From assembly GCA_013423325.1 (NCBI GenBank), contig BLJB01000052.1, positions 1-64,000 of the forward strand: a stretch of 64,000 nt of DNA, written 5' to 3'. Position 1 is the stretch's first letter, and each line of letters begins with the position of its first letter. Both the position numbers and the translations under genes were made by a program. The notes under the pieces were generated by a model that was not told the DNA's origin, made no database searches, and saw nothing but the letters and a program-made list of their open reading frames with translations. This stretch comes from Usnea hakonensis. Its lineage: Eukaryota; Ascomycota; Lecanoromycetes; Lecanorales; Parmeliaceae. Below, piece by piece: positions 36,233 to 46,400 of the stretch.

Positions 36233-36260
36233 GAATAGTAGTAATACCGGGTTCGAATCC
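36191..36260 (+). promoter_or_regulatory. Putative Pol III A box and B box in the TRIM
   Basis: TGGCCTACCGG at 36191-36201 fits the A-box consensus TRGYNNANNNG. GGTTCGAATCC at 36250-36260 is a perfect B-box (GGTTCGANTCC). Start-to-start spacing is 59 bp, within the range tolerated by TFIIIC. Bases 36169-36173 (GTCCG) can pair with 36266-36270 (CGGAC), giving a loosely tRNA-like outline, but the distances do not fit a normal tRNA. Promoter activity is inference. Confidence 0.5.
36236..36248 (+). promoter_or_regulatory. Primer-binding site of the 452-bp TRIM
   Basis: TAGTAGTAATACC lies three bases after the 5' LTR. It differs from the TRIM1 site TGGTAGCAATACC only by G-to-A and C-to-T changes of RIP type. 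Confidence 0.6.
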
Positions 36261-36462
36261 CGGGTCGGACTGGTCAGCTTTGCGCAGGTTACTCGACTGT
36301 ACTCGGGTTTCGGTAGGGGGCTTAATAAACCCCTCGTGCCTTCCCTAGCTGCGCACCAGGCCATAGAGTAGCTTACGGGGCATACCCCGGGGGGCTCCTA
36401 CTTGGAAACATGCAGTGTAGGCCAGCGCATGGGGGCATGCGCCTTCTTTCAAAGTGGGCAAT

Positions 36463-36573
36463 TGTCACGAACAAGTAGTGTGTTAGTGGAGGACCCCTGC
36501 CTTAGCGGGGTCCGGGGCTCTTTTGGTCTTTTGGCCTACCGGTTAGCGGTACTACCACCCGCATGCCGTGACA
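36463..36573 (+). repeat. 3' LTR of the 452-bp TRIM
   Basis: A 111-bp partner of 36122-36232. It also contains the A-box-like string but no nearby B box. Confidence 0.92.
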
Positions 36574-36578
36574 GTAAT

Positions 36579-36840
36579 AATAATAATAATATTAATAAGA
36601 AAAAAGAAAAAAGAAAAAAAAGAAAATAGAAACTTTATATAAAGAAAAATTTTTACGCGCTAAGGCTAGCTCTATTTAGATCTAGCTTCTACTCTTATTA
36701 ATTCTATAACTATATAAAGGTATATAGAAGGTAATTAATCTATCTATAGGCTTATATAAGTATTAGTATATATAGAAAGTATAGAAAGTATTTAAATATT
36801 AAAAAAATTAGTATATATAAATTCAAAATCAAAAAATGGT
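36579..36840 (+). other. A-rich, RIP-mutated remnant ending in a LINE-like tail
   Basis: About 260 bp of AT-rich sequence begins with an (AATAAT) and A/G-rich stretch and ends with AAATTCAAAATCAAAAAA (about 36822-36838). The end resembles the TTCAAA tail of the 1.78-kb LINE-related elements, so this may be a short 5'-truncated copy. CpA/TpG-rich host DNA starts immediately after it. Confidence 0.45.
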
Positions 36841-37275
36841 CTTTGGTTATATCCTAGTCCTAGCCGTCGTCCACCCTATACCTGGTAAGATCCGAAGTTT
36901 CACCGGCTGAACTACATTTCATATTTTCAGCTCTATTCTTCATCTACAAAAGTCGCTCGTCAAAACACATTACTGATGACGATCTTGGGTCTCCAATCCT
37001 TTGGTCGTTTTCGCGCTAAGCGAAGATTGAATGCTACCCATGGCTGGGCGCCTGAGCTTGATGAGGGTCATTCCGACTCTCATGAGAACATTGGGAATCA
37101 GCAGAGGTCACATGCTCTAAAACCGCGTAAGAGGCCTATATAGGCTCAGGAAGAAGCATATTCATATGCAGAGACTCTAAATTCTGATCAAAGGATGGTA
37201 TGGTGAAGGGGAGCAAAGATTCGTAGCACTCTGGGAGCATTGAATAAGTCCAGATGTCTACGCAGAATTGTTCCA
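36841..37275. other. Unmutated 3' flank of tfc4
   Basis: Normal-composition DNA (CpA/TpG present) between the desert edge and the tfc4 stop codon. It presumably contains the tfc4 3' untranslated region and terminator. I see no further gene. Confidence 0.6.
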
Positions 37276-40200
37276 TCAAACCACCAGCCACTTGTCTGTG
37301 AGCCCCTGAGCCTTCTCCATATTTCCACTTGCTGCCCAAAAGTTTTGCAAAGCAAAGGCTGCCTCTCGTGCAAAGTCTTCGGCTCTGCACCCTGATTTGT
37401 CGACTTGCACATCCGCGCTCATAGCTAAGCATCGTTCGTAGTATGGGGTCGCGAGATGCGTCAAGCCCAATATGTGGTAAGCATGAGCCACGTTGTACTC
37501 CGCCTCCTGCCTCTCTGAGGATCTAACAGACGACTGTCGACAATCGTAATAATCGAATAGAAAAGACATACCCTGCATCAATATATGGTGCCGGTTGTCG
37601 GCTTGTCGCTTGAGCGCATAGTGCAGGTATCCCAATGCTAGGGAAAGCTTGATCATGGGGTTTTGAGGATCAAGAGCGAGAGCGCGTAGGAAGTAATCTA
37701 CATCAATTGTGAGGAGTTGTTGGTTTTCATGATGAGCCGCCAAATGTGTAGAGAGTGGTTAAGACGTACTGACTGCGTAGGCATAGCTTTTGCCAGCGTA
37801 CAGTATATGACCGTAGAGCATGAGCAAGGCAACATCCATCTCTTGGGCTCGTATCTGATTGCCATCATCATCGTTAGTGGTGTACGAAGCTCTTTCTTGG
37901 AACAAACTTTTGCGGCGAGCCTCGCGTGACAGGGAGAAGTCCACGGCCTTCAGCTGTCGAAGTATGTATTTCTGCGAGGGACCACAATTATACCAGGACT
38001 TGTCAGTATCGGAAATCCTATTGAGTGCCGAGAACAGACGGTAGCCATCAGTGACGAATTGATACTCTTTCATGAACCAGCGCGCAATATTACAGAGTGT
38101 TTCGTCGTCGTTTCCCAATAAGGCACATGCTAATTACATCTTAGTGCCTCACCAAGATATCTGCGGGAAAACTCACTGAACCAACAGACATGGATTAGGA
38201 GAAGCGACTCTGGCGAATGGTAGAACACGTTAGCATGGAAAGCCGCAGCGATGATTTCGTATGAAGAGAGTATGTTTTCGCCCTGTGCAAGCGTCAAGGC
38301 ATACTCGAGGAAGATCTCCAGCCAGACACGGAACGGTATTCCGCAGTAATCGGTGGGAATTACGATTTCATCGCCTTGTGCTATTTCTGGGTTGAAAAAT
38401 TAGCATGATAGAGCACGGAGCACGAAACACGCGGGATCATTGGTAATACCCAGGTGCGACTTCGACTGTTCTGTTAGAGCGTCCAATTCGTGTTTTGGTC
38501 TTACGGCCAGCAATCGAGCTTCTCTCGAATATCCGTAGAATTTGTGGTGCTTGTCAAATGGGTAGAAGACTTTATTGGCTTTAAACCCCTGAATCAATAT
38601 CTTTGTGATTGCCATCCATTCGGGCTTGGAGCTTTCGTTGCCATCTTTGGCCTCTTCCGTGAGAGTCTCTCTCCGAAGGAAAAGAGCGTTAATTTCTTCC
38701 TCTCGAGCTTGCTCCCTTTCGAGGGAAATCTGTTTGGTCGACTGGGACATCAGACGGGGAGCAAGCATATTTGTCGCCGAAGACGGTACAACATCACCCC
38801 TTTTTGGCCGCTTCGCGGCTTTATCCCTTACGCTTTTTCTTGCTTTGTGCTGTCTTACAGAGACTACCTCGTCAGTGATCGTTGCTCCTTTCGGAGACAT
38901 GCCCGATTCTTCGCACATCTCTAATAGCCTTCGACGTGCTTCTGGGTTTCCCTCATCACTATCGACAACAATCTTGTAGCAGTCTTCGGCTTCTGTCCTT
39001 AGTCCCACTGCTTTATAACATAAAGCCATTTCCATAAAATACGAGGCATCCGCATACTCGGTGATCTGCTGTACTGGTTCATAATATCGGAGAGCCTCGT
39101 GAAAGTATCTTCTCGCTCTTAGGGCATTCGCTGCTTCGCGAAAGAGGTCAGGGTAGGTGTAGATCTTTGCCCCAACCTGATCATCCTCTGGATCAAGACA
39201 CTCAAAATGATTCTACAACCACGTCAGCCAGCTTGACTCAGAACGGGAATGAGGAACCTGCAATTGCTTCCATGAGGTTTGGATTTTCAGATTGGAGACG
39301 GAAGACTCCCAACTTGACACGCAACTCCAGAGGTAAGCCGTCGCCGTACAAGGTCACGTCGTATTCACCAGGCACAAACCCTGCCACCTCCTCACGGCGA
39401 GGCTGGTCTTCGAGATCCCATTCTCTATCATCCTCATAAAAGGTTTCCCAACACTTTTCTCTTGCACGACCAAGTAGCCAGCGAGATAATGATTTAAGCA
39501 TGGTAATGCCTTCATCGTACCGTCTTTTGACGCCATAAAGCTCACAGACAATGTTGACATCTGACCAAGTGAAACTGGTGACCTCGCAAGACTCAACCGA
39601 TTGAAAATAATGTATGCTAGCTTCGTAATGACTCAAAGCATTATCAGGCTCGTCCAGGTCGATATATATTTCCGCAAGATGACGCAAGACTGTCGTGTCG
39701 TGCGAAAGTTGTTTGATGAGTTGCTCATACTCGTTTGCAGCCTTCCTCTTGTGGCCCAATTCATGGTTCAATGCAGCTCGCTGGTATCTCGCTTCGACAT
39801 TCGAGCTGTCAACGTAGAGGATACGATTGTAGCAATAAATAGCGTCTCGGAGTATGGAATCCCTGTCGTCGTCATCGCGCTCCAGAATCAGGCGTGCAAT
39901 TCTCGACCACATCTCGGGATCTCGTGGCCTCGTATGCGCTCCATTCCATGCGGCACTGAGAGCCTTTTCTTTGTCTCCACGAGCAGCGTGGATTTCTGAG
40001 AGCAGATTGTGGGCTGAATACATTTCAGGATTGATGAGTAATGCCTGAAGTGTGAGATCCTCAGCTTCTTCGTAATTCTGATCAATGAAAGCCATGGTAG
40101 CCTGAGAGTGTAGCGCTTTAAATTCTGGTGTTGGTTCTATGGGCTTGCGCAAGCCCTTTCTCATTCCCTTACCTCCTCGCCCAGCCCTACCGCCCCGACC

Positions 40201-40710
40201 TCTCCTCGCCCTACCGGATACGCTTTGCTTCTTAAAAGAAGAATCGGCAAGTCGGCCAGTTCTCTGGGTATGACGCGGCCAATTTTTATCATATCGTCCT
40301 CTCAGTGCCTCGGCAGATGGTTCTTCGTCCGATAAGTTTTCATCTTCTCTACTTGGTTGTCAGAGCGCCGACCTCTTGACTTTCGAAGAATGGGTTGGTT
40401 ACGTTACACCGGGGTCAGAGACCTGGTAGTCAGGATCCCATGTCAGCTCCCTGGCGGGCTCTGGTACATCGCTATCGAAAATCTCGCCTTGGTCATCCAC
40501 ATCTTTCCCGGGACTACTGTACTTGGTAGGCGGCGAAAACCCTCCCAGAGATGCTAGAGGTAGTCCATGTAGCGCTGACGGTAGATAACCGTCATCTTCT
40601 CTCCATGGGTATTTAGTGACATATGCAGCAAAGTCTGGATCTGGATATTCGTGCGTTATGTGGGTGGGGCTGTGTTCTGATTGGTCGAGGCCGAGGCCAA
40701 GTTGATCCAT
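37276..40710 (-). CDS. tfc4: RNA polymerase III factor TFIIIC subunit Tfc4/Sfc4 (TPR protein)
   Basis: TPR subunit of TFIIIC, which binds A and B boxes of tRNA genes and recruits TFIIIB in the nucleus. I read six exons: 40710-40403, 40351-39262, 39212-38450, 38386-38177, 38129-37770, 37697-37276, keeping frame for 1050 residues, a normal family length. Seen: acidic N-terminus; Arg/Gly-rich stretch (residues about 140-170); TPR helices (about 178-290: EFKALHSQATMAF, NYEEAEDLTLQALLINP); NHFECLDPEDD then YPDLFREAANAL; basic cluster (about 586-605); VNYFLRALALDPQNP; typical ending DKWLVV. The first ATG without an upstream in-frame ATG is at 40710; an earlier non-coding exon is possible. The second-exon acceptor could also be 3 nt later (start 40348). 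Intron 2 needs a GC donor. It is the only gene in this island. Confidence 0.93.
39213..39261 (-). other. Probable GC-AG intron in tfc4
   Basis: The family pattern EAI-NHFECL requires joining ATT (ending 39262) to AAT (starting 39212). The 49-nt interval then starts GCAGGT and ends TTGTAG, with a GCTGAC branch-site-like string. The nearby GT (39257-39256) would shift the frame and hit a stop. GC-AG introns are about 1% of introns in fungi. Confidence 0.7.
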
Positions 40711-41208
40711 GGATGCTTCAGTGGGCTGAACTTCTTCTGGAAAAGATGCGCTTCCCAAACACAGAAACCCAAAACGATTCGAATTATTTCAAGAATGTAC
40801 AATAAGATGAGTCATATTTGGAGGAAACGGAGACAGATGATTGTGCACGCTGGGAATCACCTAATTTGATTTATAGCAGCAGGGACATCTTCCAAGTATT
40901 TATATCAGATGTAGTGTACACTCGTGGCTAGACTGCAAATGTACCCACGACTACCTTACCTTATGGAAGAAACCCTTAGATGGAGGAGGACTTTAAACAT
41001 GGATTACAGGAATATCGGATATCGGAAACAGTTATAAAGGCAAGGTATACTTAGCATATTAAAGTAAGATAGGTAGACAAGTTGTCAACCTACTCGGTGC
41101 CTACATAAGGTAAGGTACTTTACGTTACTCGGATATGTATCATTAGGGTTAGGGCTTCCTACCCAAATTTAGTGGTAGGCAATGAATACTCTCTACAATA
41201 GCAATAGT
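40711..41208. promoter_or_regulatory. Upstream region of tfc4
   Basis: About 500 bp of unmutated DNA upstream of the tfc4 start, presumably holding its promoter and 5' untranslated region. It includes related strings such as ACCTTACCTTATGG and AAGGTAAGGTACTTTACG, and two telomere-type repeats TTAGGGTTAGGG at 41143-41154. No gene is seen. Confidence 0.5.
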
Positions 41209-41363
41209 AATACTTTAGGTATAGTAATTTAAATACTTTATATATAGTAATTTTAATACTTTATATATAATAATTTAAATACTTTAGATATAGTAATTTA
41301 AATACTTTATATATAATAATTTAAATACTTTAGATATAATAATTTAAATACTTTAGATATAAT
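41209..41363. repeat. 23-bp minisatellite, left part
   Basis: About seven tandem copies of a 23-bp unit with the core AATACTTTAGATATAG. Unit variants differ mainly at A/G, as RIP would produce. The array is cut by Gypsy4 and continues at 48244. Confidence 0.85.
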
Positions 41364-41567
41364 TATCACGATATTACTCTAGCCTTCTATCTATAGTCTT
41401 ATAAGGCCTTCTTTCTTTAGCCTTATAAGGTCTCCTCGCTTAAGTCTTAGCGAGGCTACTTTATACCTAATACTTCTATATCGTATTCTTTCGTCTTTAG
41501 AATAGAAATTCTATAGAAATAGTAATATCTATTATTATCGTTTCGATTTCTAGTCCTAATCGTAATA
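41364..41567 (+). repeat. Gypsy4 5' LTR
   Basis: A 204-bp direct repeat of 48040-48243. It shares CTTATAAGGC and TCTTAGCGAGG blocks with the 3' copy. Confidence 0.93.
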
Positions 41568-43387
41568 TAATTTCTATTCTCTTTCAAGATATATAGTAAT
41601 AAGTAAGCTAAAATATCTATCGAATTAAAAAGATAGTACGCGATATATAGATCTATATTATATAGACCTATAGTACGCTACGCTAGAATTTCTATATAAT
41701 TTAAATTATATAGAGTAAGTATAGGAAGTACTTTAAAGAAAAAAAAGAAGATAGTATATAATATATAGACCTATAGTATAATAGATACTTTAAAGGAATT
41801 ATTAAAAAAAACTCGTTAGAAGAGGAATCCTATACGCTAGTTAGACTAAATAAAGTAAGCGATATAATAGAGGTAGAAGAAGCGTCCTTAGTTACCCTTA
41901 TAGATTAAATTAAGGGAGGGATTATATAGATCTAGAATCTATTTCTAATATTACGAAAATTCCCTTCTCTCGTAAAATATAATTAGACTTAATCTTAGAT
42001 AGTATAGGGGGAAGAACTAGAAGATTCGCTTAATAAAGGATTTATTTAATCGAGGAAGAATAAAGATAAAGAACTAGAATACGAGAGAAGATTTATAATT
42101 AAATTAGAAGAATTCTAATATAAATTTATCCTATTAGATTTAGACCTTAATATTAATAAGTAGAAAGTTATTCTTAAAAAGATATAAATAGAAGATATAT
42201 TTCTCTAAAGTATTAAAGAGTATCTAAAGGACTAGTATAATATAATTCGAGTAATAGTTACTAGCCTCTAGACTCTATAAGATTAATTTATTAACTAGTT
42301 AGATAAAGTATAAAACCTCTAAACTTAAATCTATACTCTCTCGAAATAATTTAACTATAGTAGTAGACTCCTTATTATATCTTAGATTAATATAAAGTAT
42401 TTATAAAGACTAAAAGATAAATATTATACTAAAATAAATAATTATATTAAAGAGATCTAAATACTTTAAGGAGAACTTAAAACGCTTAAGAAATAACTAA
42501 AGTTATAAAAAGAACTATATAATATTATAATATTAAAAGAGACCCTTAATATAGAGGACTTAAATATTAAAAACTATTAACTATTTCGATAGATAATATA
42601 TTAGAAGGTATAAATATAAGTATAATCTAGTAAAATAGCGAAAGTAACTCTATATGGAGAAGTATAACTATAGGCGCTACTTATTTATAGTTATTAAAGA
42701 TACTATAATACTTTTACTATAGAAAGTTACTATACCCTTTATATTATTAGGTCTATTATTAATACCTCTAGAGCGAAGTTAAATAATAAGTATTCTAATA
42801 TTAAAGACTTCTATAGTATAGAAGGGAGTAGGGCTTAAGATATTTAGAAGGCTTACCTTTATTTTAAGTTCTATAATAATTAGAAACTATTTAAGGAAAA
42901 GGGAAATAAGATTAACTATATTTATAATTATTATAAAGATATTATATTTAATATTATTAAAGTAAGAGCTTTTAAGGGGTTAATAAATCCTTACTCTAAT
43001 ATAGAAGAAGTAATATATAATCTTAATTAGATATTTAATAAAATAGATAGGAAAGCCCGTATAGAGGTTAAGCTCTAAAACCCTAAATTTATTATAGAAG
43101 TAATAGATTTTAAGGAGACTTTTCTAGCCTTCTTTATATACTTTATATTAATAATTACCCCTCTTAATTTAATAGATTAATAGTAGAAAACCTATTTATA
43201 ATATTTTATAGTTTAGCGCTTAAAGAATAGATTTATAGATAGCTATAATATTTTCTAGATATTCGCTTAAATAGTTATATATTATTATTAACTAGATATA
43301 GAGCTATAGATTAGTAATAAAAATATACCCTAAAAGACGGAGAGTAATAAATTCGAATATAGAGCGAATTTAAACTCTAACGCTATA

Positions 43388-43418
<31 letters not shown>

Positions 43419-46400
43419 TAAACTTTTAAAGTAGGAATTCTAATTAAGAAAGTTAATAGATTACGAGGAATTATATAAGTTCTATATTAATCCCTAATTA
43501 CTTATAGACTTTATTAAGATAATAAGACCGCTATTTTAAATATATAGAAAAGGGCTATTACTATTATAAGAGTAATACTTCTATAACTTATAAAATAGCT
43601 AAGTAGTTAATAAATAAATAAGTAGTAACTAAGATAGCTATATTTAGAATTAAAGTACCTAAGATTAATAATAATTATATTATTAAACTTCTCTCGAAAA
43701 ACTAGTACTCCCTAGTAAAGTCGTAATTAGGGAGGTATAAGATCTAATATATATAAAAATATAATAGTTAGAAGAATTAGAGAAGAATAAAGAGAGTCTA
43801 GCTATTATTATTTTATCCTTATACTATCTAATAGAAATCGAATAATTAATATAAGGAAGATAATTTAATTTAAAAAAAAAAATATAAATAGTATAAAGGG
43901 AAGTAAGAGTCGATTACCTTATAGATATTAAAATATCGATAAAGAGTTTTATAGATATTAATTATATATAGATATATAAATTATATATAGTACCTCTAAT
44001 TAAGCTATATAGACTAAAGATAGTAGATAATAGATTAATACCTAATATTACGTATATAGCGAGACTTATATTAATATTAAAAGAGTATATAGAAGAGCTT
44101 TAATATCTTATTATCTCTTTAGAAAAATTTAATATAATCTTAGAAATATTATAATTAGAAGAATATAACCCTTTATTATCTTTCTATAATCGATCTTTAA
44201 TCTTTAATTTAAACTATTATATATTAAATTATTTATTATAATATATATTAACGACTATATATAGCGGCCTTACTCTATCTAGATCTAAACTTTAAGTTAA
44301 AAATATTACTAAAGTCTTTATCTATATATTTACCCGACTCTTTTAAAGAAAAGAGAATTAAATCCTAATTATATAACTATAAGACTTTAAATAACTCGAA
44401 GATAAATATAAATCTAAGTTTATCTCTAGTTTTATAATAGATATTACTACTATCTCTTTAAAAGATTATAATAAGTTTTTCGAGAAAGCGCGAAGGTCGC
44501 CTATTAGTCGTAAGGAACTAAAGACTAGAGTATTTAAAGTATATTATAAATAGTTAGATATATAGGATCTAATAGAAGTAAATAAATTACCCCCTTATTA
44601 TTTAATAGATTATATAATTAATATACGAGAAGGGATACTTTCTCCGATAAAAAAAATATATAATATATCTTATAAATAAGTTATAGTCGTAAAGTACTAT
44701 ATTAATAAAATACTAAAGAAAGGATATATTTAATTTAGTATCTTACTCTATACTATATTAATCTTAATTATAAAAAAGCCTAATAGTAGCCTATAAATTT
44801 ATATTAACTATAGAGTACTAAATACTATTATAATTAAAAATCGTAATATATCTCTATTAATTAGGGAAATACTCTCTCGCCTCTATATAGTTAAGTAGTA
44901 TACTAAGTTCGATATTATCGTAGTCTTTAATAAAATTAGAATTAAAGAGGAATATAAGAAGAAAACCGCGTTTTTAACTAAATATAAACTATTTAAATAT
45001 ATAGTTATATCTTTTAGATTATATAATATACCTAGTACTTTTTAGGCGTATATTAATAATATACTATATAAGTATCTTAATATATTCTATTTAGTCTACT
45101 TAGACGATATTCTAGTTTATAATAATAGTAAGAAAGATTATATTTAGTATATAAATAAGATTTTAGAGAAGTTAAGATAAGTAGAGCTATATCTTAATAT
45201 TAATAAATATAATTTTTATATAAAGTAGATTAAGTATTTAGATCTTATTATTATAATTAAGAGATTAAAGATAGACCCTATAAAGATAGATACTATTTAA
45301 TAATAGAAAGTATCTAGAACTATAAAGAATATATAAGCCTTTCTTAGGTTTATTAACTTCTATTAAAGATTTATTCTTAATTACTCTAAATTAGTAGCCC
45401 TATTTACTAATTTAATAAAGGTAGAGAAAAACGATTTTATCTTCTTATAGATTATAGACGACCTTAAATAAAAGACGTTCGAATCCCTTAAAGTAGTATT
45501 TACTATCGTATTAGTACTAGTATATTTTAACCCGAATAAAGAGATATAGCTAGAAATAGATACTTTTAATTATAAAATAGTAATAATCCTTTTCTAAAAA
45601 GACGAAGTAGGCCTACTATAACCTATAATATTCTTATTAAAGAAGATATCGCCCTAAAAGTATAACTACGAAATTTATAATAAAGAGTTACTTACTATTA
45701 TCCGCGTATTCGAGAAATAATATTTAGAACTAGTAGATACTCCTATAAAGGACCTAATTAAAGTACTCTCTAATTATAAGAACCTAAAGTATTTTATAAT
45801 TACTAAATAACTTAATAGGTACTAAGCCCGCTAGGCTAAATTTCTATTCGAATTTAATTTTCGTATTATATATCGCTCTAGTAGATAAGGAACTAAACTA
45901 GATAGTCTTACTTAAAGAGAAAGTAATCTACTATAAAATAAAGATAATAATTAACGTTAATACTAAAACTAGATCTTATTTAAAAATAGATATTTAAATA
46001 TAGAAGTATAGAAAGCGTTATATCTAGCGCTTATTCTACTTAATAAAGTCTACTACTCTATTTCTAGTATTATTATTATAATTTATAACTTAAATAAAAG
46101 GGATACTAATAATAAGAAGTTAATTAAAGAATTATTATTAATTACCCCGATATTAACTATTAAGGAGTTAATCGAAGAATCGATAATTAACCCCCTCTTA
46201 GAGTTAAAAATCCTATCGCTAATAAGAGACGCTTACGAGAAGAACGAAATATACTAGTATATTATATAAGCTAAAGACTCTAGCGAGAGGAAAATATCCT
46301 ATAATCTTATTAAAAAAGGACTTAGACTAGAATTAGAAAACTATAAGGTAATTAATAAACTTCTATATATTAGGAAGTAACTCTTTATACTAGATAACCC

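Larger units (their letters stand above)
36122..36573 (+). mobile_element. 452-bp TRIM/SMART-like mini-LTR retrotransposon with Pol III boxes
   Basis: Two 111-bp LTRs (36122-36232 and 36463-36573) start TGTCACG and end CGTGACA; a perfect 5-bp duplication GTAAT flanks them (36117-36121 and 36574-36578). Interior is 230 bp and non-coding. Three bases after the 5' LTR is TAGTAGTAATACC, the TRIM1 primer-binding site with two RIP-type changes. AAAGTGGGCAAT precedes the 3' LTR. LTRs differ at only three positions, two being RIP-type changes in the 5' copy. At 452 bp it lies near the minimum repeat length usually reported for RIP, which could explain its good state. It depends on other elements to move. 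Confidence 0.88.

Noticed and set aside
36169..36270. tRNA gene
   Set aside because: A and B boxes and a five-base terminal pairing are present, but there are about 15 extra bases before the A box, no credible anticodon arm, and the interval crosses an LTR boundary.
36161..36629. Open frames in the 452-bp TRIM on both strands
   Set aside because: They are repeated in both LTRs, without family resemblance; the element is non-coding.
1..36838. Mitochondrial DNA or centromere as the explanation for high AT
   Set aside because: The CpA-specific depletion and identifiable nested retroelements explain the composition. A centromeric location cannot be excluded but nothing in the sequence shows it.
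37717..40557. Plus-strand open frames opposite tfc4
   Set aside because: They are antisense shadows of a well-supported minus-strand gene.
40711..40758. Extension of tfc4 upstream with a TTG start at 40758
   Set aside because: No in-frame ATG exists there and an in-frame stop follows upstream; ATG at 40710 is the first usable start.
44650..45300. Active reverse transcriptase in Gypsy4 because YLDD is intact
   Set aside because: The surrounding frame has many RIP-type stops, so no functional protein can be made.
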